Positions 8,012-16,670 of a stretch of DNA of 42,614 bases are shown here, piece after piece. The stretch covers positions 1 through 42,614 of the forward strand of contig JAATGJ010000134.1 in assembly GCA_015654695.1 (NCBI GenBank), written 5' to 3'. Position 1 is the stretch's first letter, and every line of letters begins with the position of its first letter. Under the pieces are notes generated by a model. That model did not search any database and was not told where the DNA came from. It was given only the letters and a program-made list of their open reading frames with translations. The position numbers were made by a program, and so were the translations under genes. This DNA is from Chitinophagales bacterium. GTDB taxonomy: Bacteria > Bacteroidota > Bacteroidia > Chitinophagales > Chitinophagaceae.

Positions 8012-9010
8012 ATGAATTTACCATATCGTATTGATCTGTTAGTAAGGCTGGGTGATTATATTTTATCCAATGATCCGCAATGGCAGGCGGCAAAAGAAAA
8101 AGCCGGGTGGGAAAATGGCTGGTTCATCCCTGAATTTATTGAACGATCCGTAACAACTATCGCCCATTCATTTTTGCAAAAAGATATTTTAGAAAAATGG
8201 GCAGCCGGTTATCAGCTGCCATTGGCGAACCCGCATCCAAAACCAGTGGGCATTGTGATGGCGGGTAATATACCATTGGTGGGCTTTCATGATCTCCTTT
8301 GTGTTTTTATTGCAGGTCATAAAGCCATTATCAAACCTTCATCAAAAGATGATACACTGATCAGGCACCTGGCGGCTAAACTTATTGAGTGGGAAATTGA
8401 AGTGAGTGAACTGATTCAGTTTGCTGAAATGCTAAAGAATTGTGAGGCTTATATCGCTACCGGCAGTAACAACTCAGCCGGTTATTTTGAATATTATTTT
8501 AAAAAATATCCGCATATTATCCGCCGCAACAGGACATCGGTGGCGATACTTACCGGCCATGAAACTCATGACGAGCTGGCGAAACTGGCGGATGATGTCT
8601 ATTGCTACTTTGGTCTTGGTTGCCGCAATGTGACCAAAATCCATGTACCAAAAGAATATGATTTTATCCCGCTGCTGACAGCTTTTAAAAAATATGATTA
8701 CCTGGCCGAACATCACAAATACAAGAACAATTATGATTACAACCTGGCCATTCACCTGCTGAATAAAAAAATGTATATGAGTAACCCTTCTTTATTATTG
8801 ATAGAAGAAGCTTCTCCTTTTTCTCCCATCAGCCAGCTTAATTATGAGTTTTACGACAACCGGGATATTTTAATCGAAACATTAAAAAAAGACGATTCCA
8901 TACAATGCATCGCCGGCAAAGGTTTTGTGGCTTTTGGGGAAACCCAGAATCCGGCCATATCGGACTATGCTGATGGAGTGGATACGCTGCAGTTCCTGGC
9001 TGCTCTTTAA
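8012..9010 (+). CDS. Acyl-CoA reductase (LuxC family)
   Basis: 332 residues from ATG at 8012; a TTG two codons upstream is rejected as start. It belongs to the LuxC-like branch of the aldehyde dehydrogenase superfamily: PVGIVMAGNIPLVGFHDLLCVFIAGHKAIIKPSS is the nucleotide-binding region, and YCYFGLGCRNVTKIHVP contains the cysteine expected to form the acyl-thioester. Family members reduce fatty acyl-CoA or acyl-ACP to aldehyde with NADPH. There is no luciferase or lux operon nearby. The divergent ferredoxin is its recurrent neighbour in Bacteroidota as far as I recall. The true substrate is unknown. Confidence 0.88.
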   Translation: MNLPYRIDLLVRLGDYILSNDPQWQAAKEKAGWENGWFIPEFIERSVTTIAHSFLQKDILEKWAAGYQLPLANPHPKPVGIVMAGNIPLVGFHDLLCVFIAGHKAIIKPSSKDDTLIRHLAAKLIEWEIEVSELIQFAEMLKNCEAYIATGSNNSAGYFEYYFKKYPHIIRRNRTSVAILTGHETHDELAKLADDVYCYFGLGCRNVTKIHVPKEYDFIPLLTAFKKYDYLAEHHKYKNNYDYNLAIHLLNKKMYMSNPSLLLIEEASPFSPISQLNYEFYDNRDILIETLKKDDSIQCIAGKGFVAFGETQNPAISDYADGVDTLQFLAAL

Positions 9011-9205
9011 AAAAAACCCTTCGTTTTTGAACATATTTCTTAATAAATTTGTTCTGAAGTACGAAGAGTCTGGTAAATGATTTGTTAAACTGAACAGGCG
9101 GGGAGTGAATCGGTTAGCAACTTCGTTACTTTACAGAATAAAGGCATAAAAGAAAAGATGGGTCTTTAAAATAATATCCAAACAAATTAAAAAAGAACAG
9201 AGAGT

Positions 9206-10690
9206 ATGAAATGGAAACAACTATTACTGATCGTTGCTGTTAGTGCGACATCAGCTATTGGCAGTGTGTGGACTTACAATAAATTAGCTCCTGCGCAAAC
9301 TGCCGCCGTACAATCAGCGGATCCCAAACTTCCCGCAAATTATGCTGGTTTTTCAGACAATGTGATCGGAATGGCCGACCCCATTGACTTTACCAAAGCT
9401 GCCAGTACAGCAGTACCTGCAGTAGTGCATATCAAAACGAAGATTCCCGCCAAAAGGATAAGTAATAATATTGGCGGTAACCGCAATGAAAATATGGATG
9501 ACATTTTTGAGCGGTTCTTCAATTTCGGTCCACAGGTACAACCCGAACAAAGAGCCTCAGGCAGTGGCGTTATTATCAGCGAGGATGGTTATATCGTTAC
9601 CAACAACCACGTTGTATCGGATGGTGGTGGTGGTGTAGCCGATGAAATTACCGTTACCCTCAGCAACAAAAAAGTATATAAAGCAAAAGTGATCGGCAGA
9701 GACCCAAGCAGCGATATTGCCGTAGTAAAAATTGATGGCACTAACCTTCCCTATTTACTTTATGGCAATTCAGATAATGTAAAACTGGGACAATGGGTTT
9801 TAGCGGTTGGCTATCCCCTGACACTGGAAACCACCGTTACAGCAGGTATTGTCAGCGCTAAAGGAAGATCAATCGGTATTAATGGGCGTCAGAGCCAGAC
9901 ACCGATTGAATCATTTATACAAACAGACGCAGCCGTGAACCAGGGCAATAGTGGTGGCGCATTGATCACCACCGAAGGACAATTAATTGGTATCAACTCA
10001 GCTATACTGGCCCCTAACGGAACGTATGCAGGTTATTCTTTCGCTATACCGGTAAACCTGGTAAAGAAGATCGTAAATGACCTGATCAAATTTGGAGATG
10101 TAAAAAGACCTTACCTCGGTATATCAGTAGAACAAGGTAAAGTGGAAGCAGGTGATGGCGCACATATCGGTTCAGTAGCTAAAGACGGTGCTGCCGCTAA
10201 TATCGGCCTTAAGAAAGGAGATATCATCACAGGGATCAACGACATACCTGTTAACTCATGGACTGAGTTGCAGGGAACCATCGCTTCTTACAATGCAGGC
10301 GATAAAGTGAAGATTGCATACAAACGTGAAGGAAAGGACTATATAACTAATGCTACACTAAGCGCCAAGACGGGCACGTATGATGAATTAGCTTCCAGCA
10401 ATGTTGGCGCTGCACTCGGAGCAGACCTGGAAACTTTAGATAAGAAAAAAGCGCAGGAACTGGATGTAGAAGGTGGCGTAGTTGTAAAAAACATTAAGAA
10501 AGACAGTCCCTTTGGCCGCACACGTATGGAGAATGGGTTTATTATTTTAACGATTAACGGGCAGGACGTAACCAATGTTCAAAACTTCAGCCGGTTATTA
10601 GCTTCCCTGGATGGCACTATACAGATAGAAGGTGTTTACCCGGGCAATGATGGTGTTTATCGTTACCCGCTCAGTCTCGATGATGAATAA
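9206..10690 (+). CDS. htrA: HtrA/DegP-type periplasmic serine protease, two PDZ domains
   Basis: 494 residues. An N-terminal hydrophobic segment (about 4-20) is a signal peptide or anchor. The trypsin-like domain carries the triad His135 (TNNHVV), Asp170 (SSDIAVVKID) and Ser249 (NQGNSGGAL). PDZ1 starts near RPYLGISVEQGKVEAG and PDZ2 near the region GVVVKNIKKDSPFGRTRM...GFIILTINGQDV. The family degrades or refolds misfolded envelope proteins under stress. A 195-nt leader precedes it with no clear Bacteroidota promoter consensus that I could identify. A strong hairpin terminator follows, so it is probably monocistronic. Confidence 0.95.
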   Translation: MKWKQLLLIVAVSATSAIGSVWTYNKLAPAQTAAVQSADPKLPANYAGFSDNVIGMADPIDFTKAASTAVPAVVHIKTKIPAKRISNNIGGNRNENMDDIFERFFNFGPQVQPEQRASGSGVIISEDGYIVTNNHVVSDGGGGVADEITVTLSNKKVYKAKVIGRDPSSDIAVVKIDGTNLPYLLYGNSDNVKLGQWVLAVGYPLTLETTVTAGIVSAKGRSIGINGRQSQTPIESFIQTDAAVNQGNSGGALITTEGQLIGINSAILAPNGTYAGYSFAIPVNLVKKIVNDLIKFGDVKRPYLGISVEQGKVEAGDGAHIGSVAKDGAAANIGLKKGDIITGINDIPVNSWTELQGTIASYNAGDKVKIAYKREGKDYITNATLSAKTGTYDELASSNVGAALGADLETLDKKKAQELDVEGGVVVKNIKKDSPFGRTRMENGFIILTINGQDVTNVQNFSRLLASLDGTIQIEGVYPGNDGVYRYPLSLDDE

Positions 10691-10710
10691 AATAAATCAA
10701 TAGCTTGTAT

Positions 10711-10741
10711 AAAAAAATCCCGCTCCAGGCGGGATTTTTTT
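10711..10741 (+). terminator. Rho-independent terminator after htrA
   Basis: ATCCCGC-TCCAG-GCGGGAT stem-loop flanked by A7 upstream and T7 downstream, about 20 nt after the htrA stop codon. Confidence 0.9.
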
Positions 10742-10773
10742 GTGCCCTTTGTGACTTTGAGGGAAACCTGTAT

Positions 10774-12057
10774 TTATTTTTCAAATACAAGATATTCCCA
10801 TTGATTCAGTTCAAAAGTTTTCTCTTCAGTAAAGTCGCTGGACATCCCTGAAAAAACATTTATATACACTCCTTCTGCTACTGATCCAATAATATCGAAA
10901 CGTAATTGATCAACGGAAGACAGGTTAAGAATGACGACTACTTCACGTTCATCATACTTGTGCAAATAAGCAAACACATGTGCATTGGCAGTAGTTTCCA
11001 AACGATATGTTCTCACATGATCATCCCCTGCCCGCAGGGCCGGGTTATTTAACCGGAGTGCCAGCAGCGTTTTATAAAAATCATGCAGCTCATACTTTCC
11101 TGTCCAGGGAATAAGGTCTTTATCAAAAAACTGGAGGCGTTTGTTCATCATCGGCAATTCCTGCCCGCTGTAGATGAGCGGCAAACCAACCCAGGTAGCG
11201 CAAAGCACGGCAAAAGTTCTGGCTGATTCTCCCATACGTTCATACTCGCTGCCGCTATGTGAGTTCTCATCATGATTGCTGGTAAATAATGCCCTTAATG
11301 CGGTAGAAGGAAATGAATCACTGTACCTGTATAAGACAGCATCTATACCATCCATACCTGTTTCCTGTTTCCAGTATTTTTCCATCGTATGCAAAAGACT
11401 CCAGGCGTATGTGGCATCAAACACTTCATGATAATTTACTTCTTCCGTTTCCGCCAGCCAGAATAAAGGCTTCATCGCATCCAGTTCCGTCCTTGCTTCC
11501 TTCCAGAAATCAAGCGGCACCAGGTGGGCCATATCGCAACGAAATCCATCGAGGTCGCATTCCTTTATCCAAAACTTCATAGCTGCTATCATCGCTTTCC
11601 TTAGTTCTTTATTATCGTAATCCAGGTGAATCACATCTTCCCAGTCAGGGAATGGGGGACGAAAAGCACCTTCTTCATCCAGTGAGTAAAAACCGGGATT
11701 TGACTTTGTCCATACATGATCCCAGCCTGTATGATTGGCTACCCAGTCAATGATCACTTTGAAACCAAGTTTATGCGCCTTTTTTACCAGCTTTTTAAAA
11801 TCAGCCAGCGTTCCAAATTCAGGATTGATAGTGATATAATCCGAACAGGCGTAATAACTGCCCAGTGTTCCTTTCCTGTTTTTGACTGATATAGGTGTGA
11901 CGGGCATAAACCAGATAGTTTGAATACCCATGTCCTTTAACCTTGGAAGTTCCTTTGCAAAAGCATCAAATGTACCTTCTGAAGTATATTGACGAACATT
12001 TACCTCGTAGATATTGGTACTGTTTGCCCAGTCTACGGTTTTATATATATTATTCAT
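10774..12057 (-). CDS. GH13 alpha-amylase family glycoside hydrolase
   Basis: 427 residues without signal peptide, so cytoplasmic. The four GH13 signature regions are intact: DWVANH (104-109), GFRCDMAH with the nucleophile Asp175, LAETEE with acid/base Glu203, and SNHDENS with transition-state stabiliser Asp263. The (beta/alpha)8 barrel starts at once (IYEVNVRQYTSEGTF) with no N-terminal carbohydrate-binding domain, and a short C-terminal beta domain follows (VVVILNLSS...). Substrate is probably alpha-1,4-glucan or maltodextrin. Together with the phosphorylase-like gene at 13.8-15.5 kb it suggests storage-polysaccharide turnover. A 22-bp inverted repeat lies just upstream of its start. Confidence 0.92.
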   Translation of the reverse strand: MNNIYKTVDWANSTNIYEVNVRQYTSEGTFDAFAKELPRLKDMGIQTIWFMPVTPISVKNRKGTLGSYYACSDYITINPEFGTLADFKKLVKKAHKLGFKVIIDWVANHTGWDHVWTKSNPGFYSLDEEGAFRPPFPDWEDVIHLDYDNKELRKAMIAAMKFWIKECDLDGFRCDMAHLVPLDFWKEARTELDAMKPLFWLAETEEVNYHEVFDATYAWSLLHTMEKYWKQETGMDGIDAVLYRYSDSFPSTALRALFTSNHDENSHSGSEYERMGESARTFAVLCATWVGLPLIYSGQELPMMNKRLQFFDKDLIPWTGKYELHDFYKTLLALRLNNPALRAGDDHVRTYRLETTANAHVFAYLHKYDEREVVVILNLSSVDQLRFDIIGSVAEGVYINVFSGMSSDFTEEKTFELNQWEYLVFEK

Positions 12058-12078
12058 TTCTTTTCTTTCTGGTGGATT

Positions 12079-12100
12079 AACGGGTAGTACCTTACCCGTT
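12079..12100. promoter_or_regulatory. Inverted repeat in divergent GH13/ispH promoter region
   Basis: AACGGGTA-GTACCT-TACCCGTT is a perfect 8-bp inverted repeat with a 6-nt spacer, 22 nt upstream of the GH13 start codon and 65 nt upstream of ispH. Its position between divergent genes makes an operator more likely than a terminator. The cognate regulator is unknown. Confidence 0.4.
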
Positions 12101-12164
12101 TGATTCTTTACTACAATATTAAGTAAGTAAAGCTAAATTTGTCCTTTGTTTAGCATAGTCAGTC

Positions 12165-13385
12165 ATGAAAAGTTTTGAAGTACCGATCATATACCGGGGT
12201 CCGCTGATTTCCGCCATTAAAAAAAAGCGGAAGGAAATGGACAAAATGAAAAAGGATTTCACTCCGACCCTGCTGGATTTCGGACCAGTACATATCTATC
12301 TCGCCCGGCATTTCGGTTTTTGCTATGGTGTAGAAAATGCCATAGAGATCGCGTTCAGGACTGTAGAAGAAAATCCGGGCAAAAGGATCTTTTTGTTAAG
12401 CGAAATGATACACAACCCGCAGGTGAATGCCGACCTGCAATCACATGGAATAATTTTTCTGCAGGATACTTATGGCAAACAACTGGTGCCTTTTGAAGAA
12501 TTGAAAAGTGATGATGTAGTGATCATTCCTGCATTTGGCACTACGCTGGAAATAGAAAAAAAATTAAATGATATTGGTATTCCAACCGAAAAATTCAATA
12601 CTACCTGCCCGTTTGTAGAAAAAGTATGGAACCGCAGTGAAGTGATCGCCAAAAAGAATTATACCATTGTCATTCATGGTAAACCCAATCATGAAGAAAC
12701 AAGGGCGACTTTTTCTCATGCTGCAGCCAATGCCTCCTCAGTAGTAGTAAAAGATATGAAGCAAGCGCAGGAACTGGCTAAGTACATTACCGGTGAAAAA
12801 AAACCTGCACAGTTCTACGATGAATTTAAAGGGCAATATTCAGCAGCGTTTGCCGTGGAAAAAGACCTGGTGAAAATTGGAGTAGTGAACCAGACCACCA
12901 TGCTGGCCAGCGATACGCAGGCCATTGCTGATTTTCTGAAACAGGTGATGATACAGCAATACGGTATTGACAATACAGAAGAACATTTTGCCGATACAAG
13001 AGATACGCTTTGCTATGCCACCAACGATAACCAAAGTGCAGTAGCAGGTATGCTGGAAACAAAAGCTGACCTGGCGATTGTTGTTGGTGGTTATAACTCT
13101 TCCAATACTTCTCACCTTGTTGAGCTATGCGAAGAAAAACTACCCACCTATTTTATCAGCAGTGAAGAAAAAATACTTTCTGAGAAAGACATCCTGCATT
13201 ATGATTTTCATACCCAGCAGGAAATACTGACCAGCAATTACCTCCCGTTGAAAGAGCCTGTAAAGATTCTTATTACAAGCGGCGCTTCATGCCCTGATGC
13301 GCTGGTGGAAGGGGTGATTAATAAACTAACTGGTTATTATCCATCCAAAAAGACGATCGAAGAAATAATGATTCATTTAAAATAA
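12165..13385 (+). CDS. ispH: 4-hydroxy-3-methylbut-2-enyl diphosphate reductase
   Basis: 406 residues, the long form of IspH. Three cluster cysteines are present: Cys53 in HFGFCYGVENAI, Cys148 in NTTCPFVEKVW and Cys376 in SGASCPDALVEGVI. The substrate-binding His is in SEMIHNPQVN and the HGKPNHEETRAT block is complete. IspH catalyses the last step of the MEP pathway, giving IPP and DMAPP from HMBPP with a [4Fe-4S] cluster. The N-terminal 40 residues (lysine-rich) precede the usual core, and an internal Met (MDKMKKDF) could be the true start. Its 3' end overlaps the convergent membrane-protein gene by 13 nt. Confidence 0.96.
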   Translation: MKSFEVPIIYRGPLISAIKKKRKEMDKMKKDFTPTLLDFGPVHIYLARHFGFCYGVENAIEIAFRTVEENPGKRIFLLSEMIHNPQVNADLQSHGIIFLQDTYGKQLVPFEELKSDDVVIIPAFGTTLEIEKKLNDIGIPTEKFNTTCPFVEKVWNRSEVIAKKNYTIVIHGKPNHEETRATFSHAAANASSVVVKDMKQAQELAKYITGEKKPAQFYDEFKGQYSAAFAVEKDLVKIGVVNQTTMLASDTQAIADFLKQVMIQQYGIDNTEEHFADTRDTLCYATNDNQSAVAGMLETKADLAIVVGGYNSSNTSHLVELCEEKLPTYFISSEEKILSEKDILHYDFHTQQEILTSNYLPLKEPVKILITSGASCPDALVEGVINKLTGYYPSKKTIEEIMIHLK

Positions 13386-13816
13386 TCATTGATATGCCAG
13401 TATAATTCAAATGTGTAAAACAATAAAGAAAACGTCATTGAAATTACGCCAAACAAAGAATACCTGTACAAGGCTTGAAATGCTTTATTAAAGGTCTCTT
13501 CATCATTATAATTTAATCCTTTTCTCAAATACCGGGTTACCTGCCAGTAAAAATACATTTGCAGGAAATAGAAAACACAATAGATTACAAGATAGTATGG
13601 AATTAATGTATGCTCGATCTGGAGCTGCTTGTCATTTGGATACACAGCAGGGTTGATCTTTATCAGCCTGATCAATGTGACTGTGATATGAATGAACGAA
13701 ATTATAAGCCCTGTAAGAATAACAATTCTGGCAGCTACAGCAAATTTCCGGATATGTGATTTCCCGGAAGCAGTGATTTTTATATCAAATATTCCTTGCT
13801 GCCGGGCTTCGTCCAT
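13373..13816 (-). CDS. Small multi-pass membrane protein (DUF5362-like)
   Basis: 147 residues with three to four predicted membrane segments: AARIVILTGLIISFIHITVTLI, YYLVIYCVFYFLQMYFYWQV and LFGVISMTFSLLFYTFELYW. The architecture resembles small DUF5362-type proteins of Bacteroidota, but I recognise this only loosely. It starts 20 nt after the stop of the glucan phosphorylase gene on the same strand and is likely co-transcribed with it. Its end overlaps the end of ispH on the other strand by 13 nt. Function unknown. Confidence 0.75.
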   Translation of the reverse strand: MDEARQQGIFDIKITASGKSHIRKFAVAARIVILTGLIISFIHITVTLIRLIKINPAVYPNDKQLQIEHTLIPYYLVIYCVFYFLQMYFYWQVTRYLRKGLNYNDEETFNKAFQALYRYSLFGVISMTFSLLFYTFELYWHINDYFK

Positions 13817-13836
13817 ATCCAGAATAAAATTTGTGA

Positions 13837-15492
13837 TTACTTATACATCAGCTCATAATACTCATGCGCCATCCTGTTGCTGTCAAACTGGAAGCGAACA
13901 TCATTCATTCCGTTCTTCATCACATCACGCCAGGTATTGTGATTGTCATAGTATAAAGGCAGTATCTCCTTTTCCAGTATTTCGTAGAGTTTATTCAGGT
14001 CATATTCATCCTGTTCATGCGTCACCATAGTGGCGTAGTCTGCTTTTGGCACCACGAACCCGTTATGCCCATGATTAATGAATTCAGGTATCCAGCCATC
14101 ATCGGTAGAAAAATTAACGGCGCCATTCATAGCCGCCGTCATACCGCTGGTGCCGGATGCTTCTCTTGGCACACGGGGATTATTCAGCCAGCAATCAGCC
14201 GCCTGTTTCAACCGTTTAGATAAAGTAAGTTCATACCCTATCAGTACCGCTACGTTTTTATAGCGTTTGCTCAGGTAAACCAACTGGTTAAATTCGCTGA
14301 TAGCAGGATGATCCACCGGGTATGGCTTGCCCGCCCAGATGATCTGCACGGGATATTTCTTATTGTTTAATAATTTTTCAAACCTTTTTTCATCCGTTGT
14401 TATCAGGTTGGCCCTTTTATATCCTGCAAAGCGGCGCGCCCAAACAATAGTAAATATATGGGGACTGAATATTTTTCCTGTCTGGTCAGCTACTATTTCA
14501 AAAGCCCTTTTTTTCAGGAATTTTTTCCTGTCATCAATGCCATAGTCATTTTCCTGTTCCATAAACCGGTACAACTGTTTATCGGCCCAGTACCACCAGT
14601 TCTGCGCATTGGTGATGGAAATGATCGGGCATATATTCTCATACTTACTCCACATCGCCCTGGAAACTTCTCCATGCAACTGCGATACACCATTGGATAA
14701 ATGGGCGAACCGCAATGCAGCCAGCGAGTGATTAAATGCATCATCATTATTCCCTGTTACCTTTTTTACTTCATCTACACTCAACCCGCAGAAATAACTC
14801 ATCTTATGACAGAGATAAATATCATGTTTTTCATTACCAGCCTCCTCGGGGGTATGCGTAGTGAACACCAGCCTTTTCTTTACTTCTTCTATCTTTTTAT
14901 CAAATTTTTTATACAAATAGAATGCAGCGGATAAACCATGCGCTTCATTCAGATGATACAGTTCCGGGTTGAAACCAAGAACATCCATCAGTTTGGCGCC
15001 GCCTACCCCAAGCAGAATAAACTGCGCTACTTTAGTAGCCACATTGGCATCGTATAACCGGTGTGTGATCGTCTGCGAAACATAGTCGTTCTCCGGTACA
15101 TCCGTACTCAATAAAAATAACGGCGCTGATTTAAATGTTTCAGGGTTCAGGTAATATACTTTTATCCATACGGGATGTTCATGCACATTGATCTGGAATT
15201 TGATACCCGTATCTTCCAAAAAGCTGTACTGTTTTTCATGCCATGACACTTCAAGTGTCTGGTCCTGGTGGCGGCCCTGGTCGTAATAACCATATTTCCA
15301 TAAAATGCCGATACCGACAAGGTTTTGTCTTAATTCATAAGCGCTGCGCAGGTGAGAGCCTGCTAAATAACCTAAACCGCCGCTATATATTTTCAATGGC
15401 TGGTGTACGGCGAATTCCATGGAGAAATAAGCCACTTTCTTTGCATAACGTTGTTCAACCTGGTAGGGAACAGAGTAATTGGTAAAGCTCAT
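13837..15492 (-). CDS. Alpha-glucan phosphorylase-like protein (GT35), Thr at PLP-lysine position
   Basis: 551 residues, the short Bacteroidota type lacking the N-terminal DUF3417 region of the 800+ residue enzymes. Family motifs: AYFSMEFAVHQPLKIYSGGLGYLAGSH is near the N-terminus, HLNEAHGLSA and TTHTPEEAGNE in the middle, and RRFAGYKRANL, IWAGKPYPVD and NNPRVPREASGTSGMTAAMNGAVNFS in the C-terminal half. The last block aligns with EASGTxxMKxxLNGA of glycogen phosphorylases, whose Lys carries PLP; here the codon at 14137-14139 gives Thr452. Phosphorylases release glucose-1-phosphate from glycogen or maltodextrin, but this substitution makes the standard chemistry uncertain. The next gene downstream is the small membrane protein. 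Confidence 0.88.
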   Translation of the reverse strand: MSFTNYSVPYQVEQRYAKKVAYFSMEFAVHQPLKIYSGGLGYLAGSHLRSAYELRQNLVGIGILWKYGYYDQGRHQDQTLEVSWHEKQYSFLEDTGIKFQINVHEHPVWIKVYYLNPETFKSAPLFLLSTDVPENDYVSQTITHRLYDANVATKVAQFILLGVGGAKLMDVLGFNPELYHLNEAHGLSAAFYLYKKFDKKIEEVKKRLVFTTHTPEEAGNEKHDIYLCHKMSYFCGLSVDEVKKVTGNNDDAFNHSLAALRFAHLSNGVSQLHGEVSRAMWSKYENICPIISITNAQNWWYWADKQLYRFMEQENDYGIDDRKKFLKKRAFEIVADQTGKIFSPHIFTIVWARRFAGYKRANLITTDEKRFEKLLNNKKYPVQIIWAGKPYPVDHPAISEFNQLVYLSKRYKNVAVLIGYELTLSKRLKQAADCWLNNPRVPREASGTSGMTAAMNGAVNFSTDDGWIPEFINHGHNGFVVPKADYATMVTHEQDEYDLNKLYEILEKEILPLYYDNHNTWRDVMKNGMNDVRFQFDSNRMAHEYYELMYK

Positions 15493-15585
15493 TAAGTTTT
15501 CATTTTACACGAGAACACAAGATAAGAGAAATTAATTATTGATGCAAGGTTTTGAAGGACAACACAGTATTAATAAATGGTTTCC

Positions 15586-16569
15586 TTATTTTTTTGTTAC
15601 TGCTTTTTTCTTAGCAGGCTTTATTTCCTTTTTCCTGGCAAATGTGCCATCAAAAGAACAACGCAAACCCCGGTGAGATCCGCATCCTTCCGTTTCTTTT
15701 ACAGTAACAGAAGAAGATCCAAAGGTTAATCGTAATACACAGGGGTCGCCACCTACCCTGTATTCGGCGACAGTAGGGGATTTAATAATAGCCTCTCCTT
15801 TTAATTCGCCGGTGCAGGCTCCGTCACTTTTTTCAAAATGTATAAAAAAGGTAAGCCTGTCTTTCTTTCTTCCGTCGCGGATAGAAACGAGATTGAGCTT
15901 CCCGTATCCGTAATCTGCGGCAAATTTATGTTTGCGTGAAAAAGTATCAACAGGATTGATCAGTTCTGTAATCTTATCATCCAGTGCATCGGTCATAATG
16001 AGCATGAACTTTTGCGTATCCTTGTTCAGTCCATATACATCTTTCCCTTCGCTCGTGTTTCCGTCAGGATTTTTTCTCGTTATTGTTTTAGAAATACTAT
16101 AGCCCTTATCCATCCCGGCCGATTGCTGTGTAGAAGACAATTGATCTGCACGAAGCAATGATAGCCCGTCTGTAAACTGATCTTTCTTATCAAATGCTAA
16201 AACGAAAGCTTCTTTTTTATCACCGGCAACAGCCTTTGCAAATAAATAGGTTTCTTCTCCTGAGGCTTTTACTTTTCCCATCGGGTATATCTTCAGCTTT
16301 GTTCCTTTTCCAAAAATTTTATTAAATAAAGAATCCGGAACAAACTGGTTAAATACCTTCTGGCTGATCAGCAGGGAATCTTTTTCTTTTTTGGCAACTG
16401 TAGTATCCCCAAACTGGTAAGGGAGTTCTGTTTCAGGAAAAAAATCAATAAAATCACTTACTTCAACAGGATCTTCCCCGGTCAGTGAGGGCTTTTTGTT
16501 TTTGCACCCGGATAGTATCACTAAAGCGGCCGCAAGCAAAAAACAGTTTCTAAAAAAGTGCATGATCAT
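15586..16569 (-). CDS. Uncharacterised lipoprotein
   Basis: 327 residues, starting MIMHFFRNCFLLAAALVILSGC; the ATG two codons in is an equally likely start. The lipobox LSGC marks a lipid-anchored protein. I recognise no domain. The mature part is mixed alpha/beta, with a central block rich in charged residues (SKTITRKNPDGNTSEGKDVYG), a GACTGELKGEA segment, a CGSHRGLRCSFDG segment with two cysteines, and a Lys-rich tail (KKEIKPAKKKAVTKK). It is divergent from the mntR gene with about 100 nt between starts. No function is proposed. Confidence 0.75.
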   Translation of the reverse strand: MIMHFFRNCFLLAAALVILSGCKNKKPSLTGEDPVEVSDFIDFFPETELPYQFGDTTVAKKEKDSLLISQKVFNQFVPDSLFNKIFGKGTKLKIYPMGKVKASGEETYLFAKAVAGDKKEAFVLAFDKKDQFTDGLSLLRADQLSSTQQSAGMDKGYSISKTITRKNPDGNTSEGKDVYGLNKDTQKFMLIMTDALDDKITELINPVDTFSRKHKFAADYGYGKLNLVSIRDGRKKDRLTFFIHFEKSDGACTGELKGEAIIKSPTVAEYRVGGDPCVLRLTFGSSSVTVKETEGCGSHRGLRCSFDGTFARKKEIKPAKKKAVTKK

Positions 16570-16620
16570 CAGATTGGCAGACCAAATTAAGCGTTTCCGG
16601 CCTTACCATCAATACTTAAT

Positions 16621-16651
16621 TTTGATAAGAGCGTAAAATAATTTAGTTTTG
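16621..16651 (+). promoter_or_regulatory. Bacteroidota-type promoter of mntR-mntH
   Basis: TTTG at 16621-16624 and TAGTTTTG at 16644-16651 match the -33 (TTTG) and -7 (TAnnTTTG) consensus of Bacteroidota sigma-70, with 19 nt between them. This is the best promoter match I found in the window. Confidence 0.7.
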
Positions 16652-16668
16652 TCTAAAAATATTTTTAG
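16642..16668. promoter_or_regulatory. Candidate MntR/DtxR operator
   Basis: CTAAAAATATTTTTAG at 16653-16668 is a perfect 16-bp palindrome that starts right after the -7 box and ends 2 nt before the mntR start codon. An extra half-site TTTAG at 16642-16646 forms TTTAG-N6-CTAAA with its left arm. The placement over the transcription start fits metal-dependent autorepression by a DtxR-family protein. Confidence 0.6.
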
Positions 16669-16670
16669 CC

